Assembly: GCA_019314105.1 (NCBI GenBank)
Contig: JAFCZY010000076.1
Span: 1 to 7,544 of the forward strand
From: Deltaproteobacteria bacterium
GTDB taxonomy: Bacteria > Desulfobacterota > Desulfobacteria > Desulfobacterales > Desulfobacteraceae
Length of the DNA: 7,544 bases
Direction: 5' to 3'
Positions 1 through 6,352 of the stretch are shown here, piece after piece. Position numbers and translations under genes: made by a program. The notes below the pieces were generated by a model. It searched no databases. It had not been told where the DNA came from and saw nothing but the letters and a program-made list of their open reading frames with translations. Each line of letters begins with the position of its first letter. Position 1 is the first letter of the stretch.

Positions 1-1164
1 ATGATGGTTCCTGCCACCCGAAAAGTTATTATAAACCGTCTCAAGCGGTTGGCAAAAATTAATCAGGTTCCCTTTTCCACGAGATCATTGAAACAGTGCC
101 AAAAGCGCATTAAAGGGTTGCGAACCTCGGAAAAAGAGGCATATCTGATACGGTTTTTTAAAGGATTTTTTCGGTATCACAGGGATTTTGAAAATTTCAA
201 GCTGTTGGAGAAGGCTATGGCGCTTGTTTATCTAGTGAAAAAAGATAAACATATTCGACTCTCCAGAGTAAACAACACGCTTTACGAATTTCTCCTTTCT
301 CATGAAGTAACCATCGAAGAAAAACCGGTGATCAGCCATGCCATATTAAAGGTTGATATCAGGGGATCCACGGATATTGTTCATAAAATGAAAGAGCAGG
401 GATTGAATCCTGCCTCCTATTTCAGCCTTAACATGTTTGATCCCATAACAGAGGTCATTCCCGAATATGGGGCTTTCAAGATCTTTGTTGAAGGGGATGC
501 CATAATTCTGGGAATCTATGAAAGAGAAGGATGCCCGAACGGATGGCATAGCATCGCCAGGGCATGCGGCCTTGCCGTACGAATTCTTCTGATTATACAG
601 CGGTATAATCGTAAAAATAGAAAATATGATTTCCCCTTTCTGGAAGTGGGTATTGGGATTACGTTCCGGAAAGGTCAGCCCACTCTTTTTTTTGATGGTG
701 ATTTTCAGATTATGATCTCATCAGCCATCAATATGGCAGATCGTTTGTCCGGGTGTTCCAAGGCTGCCAGAAAGATGATGGATGCTATGGATACACCGTT
801 TAATAATTATGTTTTCCAAACTGCGTCCGATGAAGATGTGGCTGCCACATCCGATGATATCTCCAAGCGTTACAATGTCAATGGGATAGAACTTCATCCC
901 TCGGCCTTCCATAAATTATCCCGGGAGATCAAGCTCAAGCCTGTTGAATGCGTTATCCCGAAGATTCAATCGGAAAAAATCAGATTTCTTACAGGGGTCT
1001 TTCCCACCGTTACCGGTCGAAATCAGCGGTTAATCATTCGGGAAGATACCATTCCAAAGGTACATGAACATACTTTTGATTTGATCGCCATGACCGATAG
1101 AAAATATTATGAGGTGTGCACGAATGTAACGGTGTATGAATATTTCAAGAAACATGTGAGGTAG
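1..1164 (+). CDS. Class III adenylate/guanylate cyclase-like protein
   Basis: The protein is 387 residues if the ATG at the first base is the start; that base is the window edge, so the true start could lie further left. Residues 1-110 are basic and mainly helical, with no domain I recognise. Residues 112-265 resemble a class III nucleotidyl cyclase catalytic domain. KVDIRGST gives a first metal-binding Asp (D119), and VEGDAIIL gives the second (D166). The segment ending in INMADRL carries the Asn and Arg (N244, R248) that family members use to stabilise the transition state. The position three residues before the GD pair, usually a purine-selecting Lys, is Phe here, so the nucleotide specificity or even the activity is doubtful. 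The remaining 120 residues have no evident domain. No transmembrane segment or signal peptide is apparent, so it is probably cytoplasmic. It could make cAMP or cGMP, or be a degenerate sensor. Cyclase-fold homology is fairly sure; function is not. Confidence 0.7.
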   Translation: MMVPATRKVIINRLKRLAKINQVPFSTRSLKQCQKRIKGLRTSEKEAYLIRFFKGFFRYHRDFENFKLLEKAMALVYLVKKDKHIRLSRVNNTLYEFLLSHEVTIEEKPVISHAILKVDIRGSTDIVHKMKEQGLNPASYFSLNMFDPITEVIPEYGAFKIFVEGDAIILGIYEREGCPNGWHSIARACGLAVRILLIIQRYNRKNRKYDFPFLEVGIGITFRKGQPTLFFDGDFQIMISSAINMADRLSGCSKAARKMMDAMDTPFNNYVFQTASDEDVAATSDDISKRYNVNGIELHPSAFHKLSREIKLKPVECVIPKIQSEKIRFLTGVFPTVTGRNQRLIIREDTIPKVHEHTFDLIAMTDRKYYEVCTNVTVYEYFKKHVR

Positions 1165-1179
1165 CGATGTTTTTTGATA

Positions 1180-1208
1180 TTGACAAGAATTAAAATTATC
1201 TGTAAGGT
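1180..1208 (+). promoter_or_regulatory. Candidate sigma-70 promoter for the leader and aroF-pheA transcript
   Basis: A perfect -35 hexamer TTGACA lies at 1180-1185. Seventeen bases later comes TAAGGT (1203-1208), which matches only three of six positions of the -10 consensus. Transcription would begin near 1215, about 20 bases before the Phe-rich leader ORF, which is the distance expected for an attenuator leader. The -35 is convincing and the -10 weak. The site is just behind the stop codon of the cyclase-like gene, with no terminator between, so read-through from that gene is also possible. Confidence 0.45.
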
Positions 1209-1234
1209 ATTTAAAAATTTTGGTAAATAAAAAA

Positions 1235-1312
1235 ATGAATAAAATGACATACATAAACAGTTTTAATTTTGGACGCTTCTTTTTCTTTTTTAGGAGCGTT
1301 CATCCGGTGTAA
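1235..1312 (+). CDS. Phe-rich leader peptide of an attenuator (pheL-like)
   Basis: This is a 25-codon ORF from ATG 1235 to TAA 1310-1312, with a second in-frame ATG at 1244. The core reads SFNFGRFFFFFRSV. Seven of 25 residues are Phe, and five Phe codons are consecutive at 1277-1291 (TTC TTT TTC TTT TTT). It lies directly ahead of two terminators and the gene for phenylalanine synthesis. This is the arrangement of E. coli pheL, whose ribosome stalls at Phe codons when charged tRNA-Phe is scarce. The Phe codons coincide with the 5' arm and loop of a hairpin (1270-1302). The weak point is the ribosome site: no good Shine-Dalgarno precedes either ATG. An in-frame TTG at 1220 follows AAGG by 12 bases and is an alternative start. 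The peptide itself probably has no function beyond being translated. No recognised homologous sequence is claimed; the call rests on composition and position. Confidence 0.8.
   Translation: MNKMTYINSFNFGRFFFFFRSVHPV
1270..1302 (+). promoter_or_regulatory. Leader hairpin enclosing the Phe codon run (pause/protector arm)
   Basis: Bases 1270-1280 pair with 1292-1302 (11 pairs, two of them G-U), leaving an 11-base pyrimidine loop. The Phe codons run through the 5' arm and the loop, so a ribosome reading them opens this stem. If the leader is not translated, the stem stays closed and holds part of the segment (1300-1307) needed for the anti-terminator. That matches the role of the 1:2 stem in classical attenuators. 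Pairing was read by eye; no folding energy was computed. Confidence 0.6.
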
Positions 1313-1346
1313 CGGTTTATGTTTAGTTAAATAAAACCCCGGGTGG
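1300..1346 (+). promoter_or_regulatory. Candidate anti-terminator pairing
   Basis: TCATCCGG at 1300-1307 can pair with CCGGGTGG at 1339-1346 (eight pairs, two G-U) across a 31-base AT-rich loop that contains the leader stop codon. This pairing uses the inner part of the 5' arm of the first terminator, so both cannot exist together. A ribosome stalled on the Phe run would leave 1300-1307 largely free. A ribosome at the stop codon 1310-1312 would cover it. The pairing is much shorter than the terminator stem it competes with, so it would have to work kinetically during transcription. Confidence 0.45.
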
Positions 1347-1369
1347 ACATTAAACCACCCGGGGTTTTT
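1333..1369 (+). terminator. Intrinsic terminator 1 (attenuator)
   Basis: A perfect 14-pair stem joins 1333-1346 (AAAACCCCGGGTGG) to 1355-1368, with an 8-base loop ACATTAAA. The run TTTTT, the last part of the 3' arm, follows the GC core, with another TTTT at 1372-1375. It ends 20 bases past the leader stop codon. It can serve both as terminator for transcripts from the cyclase-like gene and as the attenuator of the aroF-pheA transcript. Confidence 0.85.
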
Positions 1370-1376
1370 AGTTTTC

Positions 1377-1411
1377 AGGCCCTGGAAATTTTTTCAGGGC
1401 CTTTTTTATTT
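1377..1411 (+). terminator. Intrinsic terminator 2 (attenuator)
   Basis: AGGCCCTG (1377-1384) pairs with CAGGGCCT (1395-1402), extendable by up to three pairs into the loop, and is followed by TTTTTTATTTT (1402-1411). It lies 40 bases before the aroF-pheA start codon, inside its 5' untranslated region, so the transcript must pass it to express the enzyme. Its 5' arm can instead pair with 1359-1367 of terminator 1 (nine pairs, three G-U). This links the fates of the two terminators. Confidence 0.8.
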
Positions 1412-1438
1412 TCAGTGGTGTTTAAACTATTTTTTAGC

Positions 1439-1444
1439 AGGGAG
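1439..1444 (+). promoter_or_regulatory. Ribosome binding site of the aroF-pheA fusion
   Basis: AGGGAG lies seven bases before the ATG at 1452. It is a good Shine-Dalgarno match and fixes this start. It lies beyond both terminator stems, so control here is more likely on transcription than on translation initiation. Confidence 0.75.
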
Positions 1445-1451
1445 AAAAGCA

Positions 1452-3320
1452 ATGATTCTTGTACTTGAAAGCAAGAGTACTCAAAATCAGAAAGACAAAA
1501 TTTTAAATATGCTTTCTGATGAAGGGTGTATCACACGTGAAATAATGGATGCGGGCAGAAATATCATCGGCATCATCGGCAAGACCAAAAATAGTCCGGA
1601 TGACTTTAAACAAATGGATGGTGTGGTCGATGCGATTCCCGTCAAAACCTCCTATAAACTTGTCAGCCGGGAGTTTAAATCAGAAAATACCAAGGTAAAA
1701 ATCGGTAATGTTGTGGTGGGAGAAGATCGGATTGTTATTGTGGCAGGACCTTGCGCTGTTGAGAGCCAGACCCAGGCCATGGCCATTGCAAAAGAAGTGA
1801 AAAAATATGGTGCGGTTCTGTTCCGTGGGGGTGCATATAAACCCAGATCTTCGCCCTATTCCTTTCAGGGTCTGGAGGAAGAGGGCTTAAAAATTCTTAG
1901 CCGTGTCAGGGAGGAGACAGGACTGGGTGTGGTCACGGAAATGACATCTGTTTCCCAGGCGGATCTGATGATGAAATATGTTGATGTGGTTCAGATTGGT
2001 GCTCGTAATATGCAGAATTTTGAGCTTTTAAAATGTGTCGGCCGCATGGACAAGCCGGTTGTGTTGAAAAGGGGGCTTGCTTCTACAATTCAGGAATGGT
2101 TGATGTCTGCAGAATATATCATGGCAGGCGGTAACAACAATGTCATTCTTTGTGAAAGAGGGATCAGAACCTTTGAACCCATGACAAGAAACACACTGGA
2201 TTTATCCGCTATCCCCGTTTTAAGAAAAATAACCCATTTGCCCATTATGATTGATCCAAGCCATGCCACCGGTATGAGGGAAAAAGTGAGTCCCATGGCA
2301 AGAGCAGCAGTGGCAGCCGGGGCAGATGCTCTCATGATTGAGGTCCACAATGATCCGGACCATGCACTGTCAGACGGCCCCCAGAGCCTTTATCCTGAAC
2401 AATTCGGTCAACTGACACGGGATATTTATGTGATTGCGCCGGTTGTGGGCAAACAGCTTGATTTTGATTATTTGAAAAAATCAGAAATGATCAATAATAC
2501 CAAAGTCGAAGATTCAAACACAGCTGCTTTTATCGGTGAATATGGTGCTTACAGCCATAAGGCAAGCTTGGCTTATTTCGGGGAAGAGATCACGCCTGTC
2601 CCCATGAAAACATTTAAAGATATTTTTCATGGAGTTCAAACCGGGACCTGCCAATATGGTGTTATCCCGCTGGAAAATTCTCTTTCCGGGTCCATTCATG
2701 AGAATTTTGATTTACTCCAGGAATATGATCTCAAAATAATCGGAGAGGTTACCATAAGGATTAAACATGCGTTAATTGTTCATGAAAATGTTTCAAAGAA
2801 TGATATTAAAAAAATTCTTGCGCCGCCACCGGCATTTTCACAATGCAAAAATTACCTGGATCAATATCCCGATATCGATCTGATTCCGGTAAAGGCTACC
2901 TCCAGTGCTGTGCGGTACGTCAAAGATTCGAATGACAGACATGCTGCGGCCATCGGATCAACCATGGCGGCAAAGATTTTTAATATGACTGTCCTTGAAG
3001 CGTCTATTGAAGACAATCCAAGGAATTTCACCCGGTTTGCCATTATTACAAAAGAAATCAAAGGTCATAAAAAAGTGAACAAAACATCCATTATTTTTTC
3101 TACTGGTCATAAACCCGGGTCGTTATTTGAAGTAATGAAGGTGTTTTCAGAATATCAGATCAATCTTGTCAAACTGGAATCACGCCCCATGCTTGGAAAG
3201 CCTTGGGAGTACATGTTCTATGTGGATATTGAAGCAGATATTGAACACCCTGACCTTGCACCTGTCATGGAAAAACTTCAGGAGAGATCGGAAAATCTAA
3301 GAATTTTAGGAAGATATTGA
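1452..3320 (+). CDS. Bifunctional DAHP synthase (type I-beta) / prephenate dehydratase with ACT domain
   Basis: This 622-residue cytoplasmic enzyme would catalyse two steps. The first condenses phosphoenolpyruvate with erythrose 4-phosphate to DAHP, entering the shikimate pathway. The second converts prephenate to phenylpyruvate. Residues 1-85 match the ferredoxin-like N-terminal domain of Thermotoga-type DAHP synthases. Residues 90-335 form the barrel, with AGPCAVES, YKPRSSPYSFQG and MIDPSHATG; C101, H271, E297 and D308 correspond to the metal ligands of that class. A linker of about 20 residues leads to the dehydratase (357-535), with AFIGEYGAYS and the catalytic NFTRF (T527). The ACT domain (545-622) has ESRP (576-579) and a GSLF variant of the Phe-binding GALV motif. 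Both halves look intact. No chorismate mutase domain is present, so prephenate must come from another gene. A Phe-codon attenuator precedes it, and the ACT domain suggests Phe feedback as well. Gene symbols aroF and pheA describe the halves; no single symbol is settled. Confidence 0.95.
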   Translation: MILVLESKSTQNQKDKILNMLSDEGCITREIMDAGRNIIGIIGKTKNSPDDFKQMDGVVDAIPVKTSYKLVSREFKSENTKVKIGNVVVGEDRIVIVAGPCAVESQTQAMAIAKEVKKYGAVLFRGGAYKPRSSPYSFQGLEEEGLKILSRVREETGLGVVTEMTSVSQADLMMKYVDVVQIGARNMQNFELLKCVGRMDKPVVLKRGLASTIQEWLMSAEYIMAGGNNNVILCERGIRTFEPMTRNTLDLSAIPVLRKITHLPIMIDPSHATGMREKVSPMARAAVAAGADALMIEVHNDPDHALSDGPQSLYPEQFGQLTRDIYVIAPVVGKQLDFDYLKKSEMINNTKVEDSNTAAFIGEYGAYSHKASLAYFGEEITPVPMKTFKDIFHGVQTGTCQYGVIPLENSLSGSIHENFDLLQEYDLKIIGEVTIRIKHALIVHENVSKNDIKKILAPPPAFSQCKNYLDQYPDIDLIPVKATSSAVRYVKDSNDRHAAAIGSTMAAKIFNMTVLEASIEDNPRNFTRFAIITKEIKGHKKVNKTSIIFSTGHKPGSLFEVMKVFSEYQINLVKLESRPMLGKPWEYMFYVDIEADIEHPDLAPVMEKLQERSENLRILGRY

Positions 3321-3329
3321 AGATTTTTT

Positions 3330-3379
3330 AAAAAACAACATCCCTGATTTAATACTGAATATATTGAATCGGGGATGTT
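3330..3379 (-). terminator. Terminator of the - strand operon, in the convergent gap
   Basis: Bases 3337-3354 pair with 3362-3379 (18 pairs, two G-U) around a 7-base loop. On the - strand the stem is followed by GTTTTTT (3336-3330), giving a standard intrinsic terminator for the transporter operon. Two bases of the transporter stop codon (3380-3378) lie in the base of the stem. On the + strand no T run follows the stem, so for the aroF-pheA transcript it is at best a poor intrinsic terminator, though it may still stabilise the 3' end. Confidence 0.75.
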
Positions 3380-4253
3380 ATGACCTTTCCTGACGGCTCA
3401 GGCGGCCAGCTATAATGCTTGTGCCGATGATGATCAAGCCTCCGATAAGGGTTCTTTCCTGGGGGATTTCATTGAGCATGAAAAAAGCAAGGATGATGCC
3501 GTAAACCGGTTCAAGGCCTGAAATGACAGCTGCGGTTTGTGCCCGTATTAAGGCCAGTGATTTTATAAACAGGGTATGGGCAAGGGCCGTGAAAATAACG
3601 CCTAAAAAGATGAGGTTGGGAAGATCTGAGGGTTGCGGAGGGTCTATCTGAAGGATCGAGATTGGCAAAACCAAAAAGAGGGCGGCAAAAAGGTTCTGAT
3701 AAAATGCCACGGCAATGGAATCGGAGATTCTGGCATTCCTTCTGTTTACAAGGGCCAGAATTGCAAATGTAAATCCTGAAATGATTCCGAAAAATCCGCC
3801 TTTGGTGATATCGTTTGAAAAATCAAAATCCGGGATGACAAGAAGAATACCGATAAAAACGGTTCCGGCGAGCATAACGTCTATTGCTTTCAGCTTTTCT
3901 TTGAAGAACAGGGGTTCTAAAAATGTTACAAATAAGGGGAATGTGGAAAAGGTGATAAGCCCTACCGCCACGCTTGAAATCTGGATGGAAAGAAAAAAAC
4001 TCCACCAGTGAACAGCCAGAAGGATGCCCTGAAGAATGAAAAACGAAATTTCTTTCTTACCAAATGCAAACAACACCGTTTTTGAAAAAACCCGTGAAAA
4101 CACAAAGAGTGTGATGGAGGCAAAAAAGGTTCTTCCAAGGACAATATAAAGAGGGCTGCAGGACAAAAATTTGCCGAAAAGGCCTGCAAACCCAAAAAGG
4201 AAAATGGCTATATGGATTTGTACAATCCCTTTATTTAATATAGAGGCTTTCAA
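3378..4253 (-). CDS. EamA/DMT-family transporter
   Basis: This is a 291-residue inner-membrane protein of the drug/metabolite transporter superfamily, with about ten hydrophobic helices in two EamA repeats of five. The second repeat has the family signature region TALAHTLFIKSLALIRAQTA and then LEPVYGIILAFFMLNEIP (roughly residues 218-260), where EPV/EP and the following Glu are typical. The length is normal for the family. The substrate cannot be read from sequence; members export amino acids, metabolites or drugs. The start is TTG at 4253: an in-frame TGA lies three codons upstream (4262-4260), and GGTGAT (4267-4262) is a good Shine-Dalgarno eight bases ahead. That site overlaps the ettA stop codon, so translation is probably coupled. 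It is the last gene of the - strand operon, with its terminator directly behind. Confidence 0.88.
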   Translation of the reverse strand: MKASILNKGIVQIHIAIFLFGFAGLFGKFLSCSPLYIVLGRTFFASITLFVFSRVFSKTVLFAFGKKEISFFILQGILLAVHWWSFFLSIQISSVAVGLITFSTFPLFVTFLEPLFFKEKLKAIDVMLAGTVFIGILLVIPDFDFSNDITKGGFFGIISGFTFAILALVNRRNARISDSIAVAFYQNLFAALFLVLPISILQIDPPQPSDLPNLIFLGVIFTALAHTLFIKSLALIRAQTAAVISGLEPVYGIILAFFMLNEIPQERTLIGGLIIIGTSIIAGRLSRQERS

Positions 4254-4262
4254 ATTAAATCA

Positions 4263-5945
4263 TCACCGGGTGAGGTGCCGGTATTTTATCCGGGTGGGTT
4301 GATTCGCCTTTATTCCCAGTCGGTTTTTTCGATCTTTTTCATAATCGGAATACGATCCTTCAAAAAACAGGGTTTGACTATCTCCCTCAAACGCCAGGAT
4401 ATGAGTGGCAATACGGTCCAGGAACCACCTGTCATGGCTGATAATAACGGCACATCCGGCAAAGTTTTCCAGGGCTTCTTCCAATGCCCGCAGGGTGTTG
4501 ACATCCAGATCATTGGTGGGCTCATCCAATAACAAAAGGTTGGCTTCCTGCTTCAGCATGGTGGCCAGGTGGACCCGGTTTCTTTCACCTCCTGAGATAT
4601 CTTTTACCTTTTTTTGCTGGTCAGATCCGGAGAAATTGAATTTTGCCACATAGGCTCTTGCGTTCAGTTCTCTGCCGCCAATGAGCAGTTTGTCATTCCC
4701 CTCTGAGATGATTTCGAAAATCGTTTTTTCAGGATCAAGGCTATCTCTTTCCTGATCCACATAGGCAAGTTTAACACTCTGGCCAAGCTCAATGGCTCCC
4801 GAGTCGGGTTTTTCTTTTCCCGTGATCATGTTGAAAAGAGTTGTTTTGCCAGCTCCATTGGGTCCGACAATGCCAACGATACCACCCGGAGGGATGATAA
4901 AGTTCATATTTTCAACCAGCAGTTTGCCGTCAAACGCTTTGGAAATATCATTCGCCACAATCACCTTTTCTCCAAGTCTTGGGCCCGGCGGAATGAATAT
5001 TTCCATGGTCTGTTCCTGGCCTTCAACATTTTTTTTCAAAAGGTCTTCATAGGTCTTTATTCTGGCCTTTGATTTGGACCGTTTCCCTTTGGGAGACAGA
5101 TGAATCCACTCAAGTTCTTTTTGAAGGGTCTGCTGACGTTTGGATTCTGATTTTTGTTCAGTGGCCAGCCGTTTTTGTTTTTGATCCAGCCAGGAAGAAT
5201 AGTTGCCTTTCCAGGGGATTCCTTCTCCTCGGTCCAGTTCTAATATCCATCCGGCTACATTGTCCAGAAAATACCGGTCATGAGTGACGGCAATAACCGT
5301 TCCTTCATACCGGTTTAAATGCGCTTCAAGCCAGGCAACAGATTCGGCATCAAGATGGTTGGTGGGCTCATCCAGCAGGAGAATGTCAGGCTTTTGCAGT
5401 AAGAGCCTGCAAAGGGCCACCCGTCTTTTTTCACCACCCGAAATTATATTGACCGGCGTATCTCCGGCAGGACACCGCAGTGCATCCATGGCCATTTTTA
5501 GTTTGGAATCAAGATCCCAGGCCTCCATGTGATCCAGTTTTCCCTGAATCTGTCCCTGTTTTTCAATCAGAGCGTCCATTTCATCATCAGACATGGGATC
5601 GGCAAATCTTGTGGATATTTTTTCATATTCATTTAACAGGTCAACCGTCTCTTTAACCCCTTCTTCAACAATCTGTCTAACCGTCTTTTGACTGTCAACA
5701 AGGGGTTCCTGATCAAGTAAGCCCACAGTCAATCCTTTAGAGAGCATTGTCTCACCGGGAAAATCCGTATCAAGACCGGCCAATATATTTAACAATGAAC
5801 TTTTACCGGAGCCATTTAATCCCAGGACGCCTATTTTTGCTTCGTAAAAATAGGACAGGGAAATATTTTTGAGCACCTGTTTTTTACCATGAAATTTGTT
5901 TACATTGATCATGGAATAGATCACTTTTTTTGTATCTTTCGTCAT
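4263..5945 (-). CDS. ettA: Energy-dependent translational throttle protein EttA (ABC-F ATPase)
   Basis: This 560-residue soluble ABC-F protein, similar along its length to E. coli EttA, binds the ribosomal E site and gates the move into elongation according to ATP/ADP. The first ATPase domain has a Walker A (GLNGSGKSS, 42-50), signature ISGGE (168-172) and Walker B LLLDEPTNHLD with catalytic E193. The EttA-type arm lies between Walker A and signature, near residues 95-140. The stretch VAGWILELDRGEGIPW is characteristic of EttA rather than other ABC-F branches. A basic interdomain linker (about 245-325) contains GKRSKSKAR, expected to contact tRNA. The second domain has GPNGAGKTT (361-369), SGGE (451-454) and LLLDEPTNDLD with E475. 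All catalytic residues are present, and there is no transmembrane part. The ATG at 5945 has AAGGA ten bases upstream, at the ridA stop codon; the gap to ridA is 13 bases. Confidence 0.95.
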   Translation of the reverse strand: MTKDTKKVIYSMINVNKFHGKKQVLKNISLSYFYEAKIGVLGLNGSGKSSLLNILAGLDTDFPGETMLSKGLTVGLLDQEPLVDSQKTVRQIVEEGVKETVDLLNEYEKISTRFADPMSDDEMDALIEKQGQIQGKLDHMEAWDLDSKLKMAMDALRCPAGDTPVNIISGGEKRRVALCRLLLQKPDILLLDEPTNHLDAESVAWLEAHLNRYEGTVIAVTHDRYFLDNVAGWILELDRGEGIPWKGNYSSWLDQKQKRLATEQKSESKRQQTLQKELEWIHLSPKGKRSKSKARIKTYEDLLKKNVEGQEQTMEIFIPPGPRLGEKVIVANDISKAFDGKLLVENMNFIIPPGGIVGIVGPNGAGKTTLFNMITGKEKPDSGAIELGQSVKLAYVDQERDSLDPEKTIFEIISEGNDKLLIGGRELNARAYVAKFNFSGSDQQKKVKDISGGERNRVHLATMLKQEANLLLLDEPTNDLDVNTLRALEEALENFAGCAVIISHDRWFLDRIATHILAFEGDSQTLFFEGSYSDYEKDRKNRLGIKANQPTRIKYRHLTR

Positions 5946-5958
5946 CTGTTACAAGTCC

Positions 5959-6336
5959 TTATTCAATAACAGCAATGCATTCTATTTCAATAAGGGCGTC
6001 TTTTGGCAGCCTTCCCACTTCAAATGCGGATCTTGCAGGTTTGTGACCGGAAAGACAGGCTTCATATACTTTGTTCATCCCCAGAAAATCATCCATGGTA
6101 TCCAGAAAGATGGTGGTTTTTACAATCTTATCCAGGCTTGTGCCAACTTCTGATAATACAGTTTCAATATTTTTCATGACCTGATTTGTCTGCGTTTCAA
6201 TATCGGTTCCTACAATTTCCATAGTTTCAGGATCAAGAGGGATCTGGCCGGAGCAGAATACCATATCGTTATGCACAATTGCATGGCAGTACGGGCCAAT
6301 GGCGGCAGGAGCTTTTTTTGAAAAAATCTGTTTCAT
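5959..6336 (-). CDS. ridA: RidA-family 2-iminobutanoate/2-iminopropanoate deaminase
   Basis: The protein has 125 residues, the normal size for this trimeric cytoplasmic family. RidA hydrolyses reactive enamine/imine intermediates released by PLP enzymes such as threonine dehydratase, protecting other PLP enzymes. The sequence follows the family throughout: AAIGPYCHA near the N terminus, FCSGQIPLDPETMEIVG, then KPARSAFEVGRLPKDALIEIE. Arg102, in PARS, matches the substrate-carboxylate Arg of E. coli RidA (R105), and the Glu of IEIE is kept, so deaminase activity is likely. The ATG at 6336 is chosen over one at 6363 because AAAGGA (6349-6344) lies seven bases ahead of it, the family usually starts at this point, and the longer form would overlap the helicase gene. 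It sits 16 bases behind the helicase stop and 13 bases before ettA, so it is probably co-transcribed with both. Confidence 0.93.
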   Translation of the reverse strand: MKQIFSKKAPAAIGPYCHAIVHNDMVFCSGQIPLDPETMEIVGTDIETQTNQVMKNIETVLSEVGTSLDKIVKTTIFLDTMDDFLGMNKVYEACLSGHKPARSAFEVGRLPKDALIEIECIAVIE

Positions 6337-6352
6337 TATAGTTTCCTTTAAT

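Noticed and set aside
1333..1369. First terminator as nothing more than the end of the cyclase-like gene
   Set aside because: It may do that too, but it lies about 170 bases behind that gene, past a promoter-like element and a Phe-rich leader ORF, and its arm has an alternative partner. Attenuation explains more of what is seen.
3715..4011. 98-residue + strand reading frame opposite the DMT transporter
   Set aside because: The transporter frame has clear EamA repeats. The opposite frame has no domain and no convincing ribosome site.
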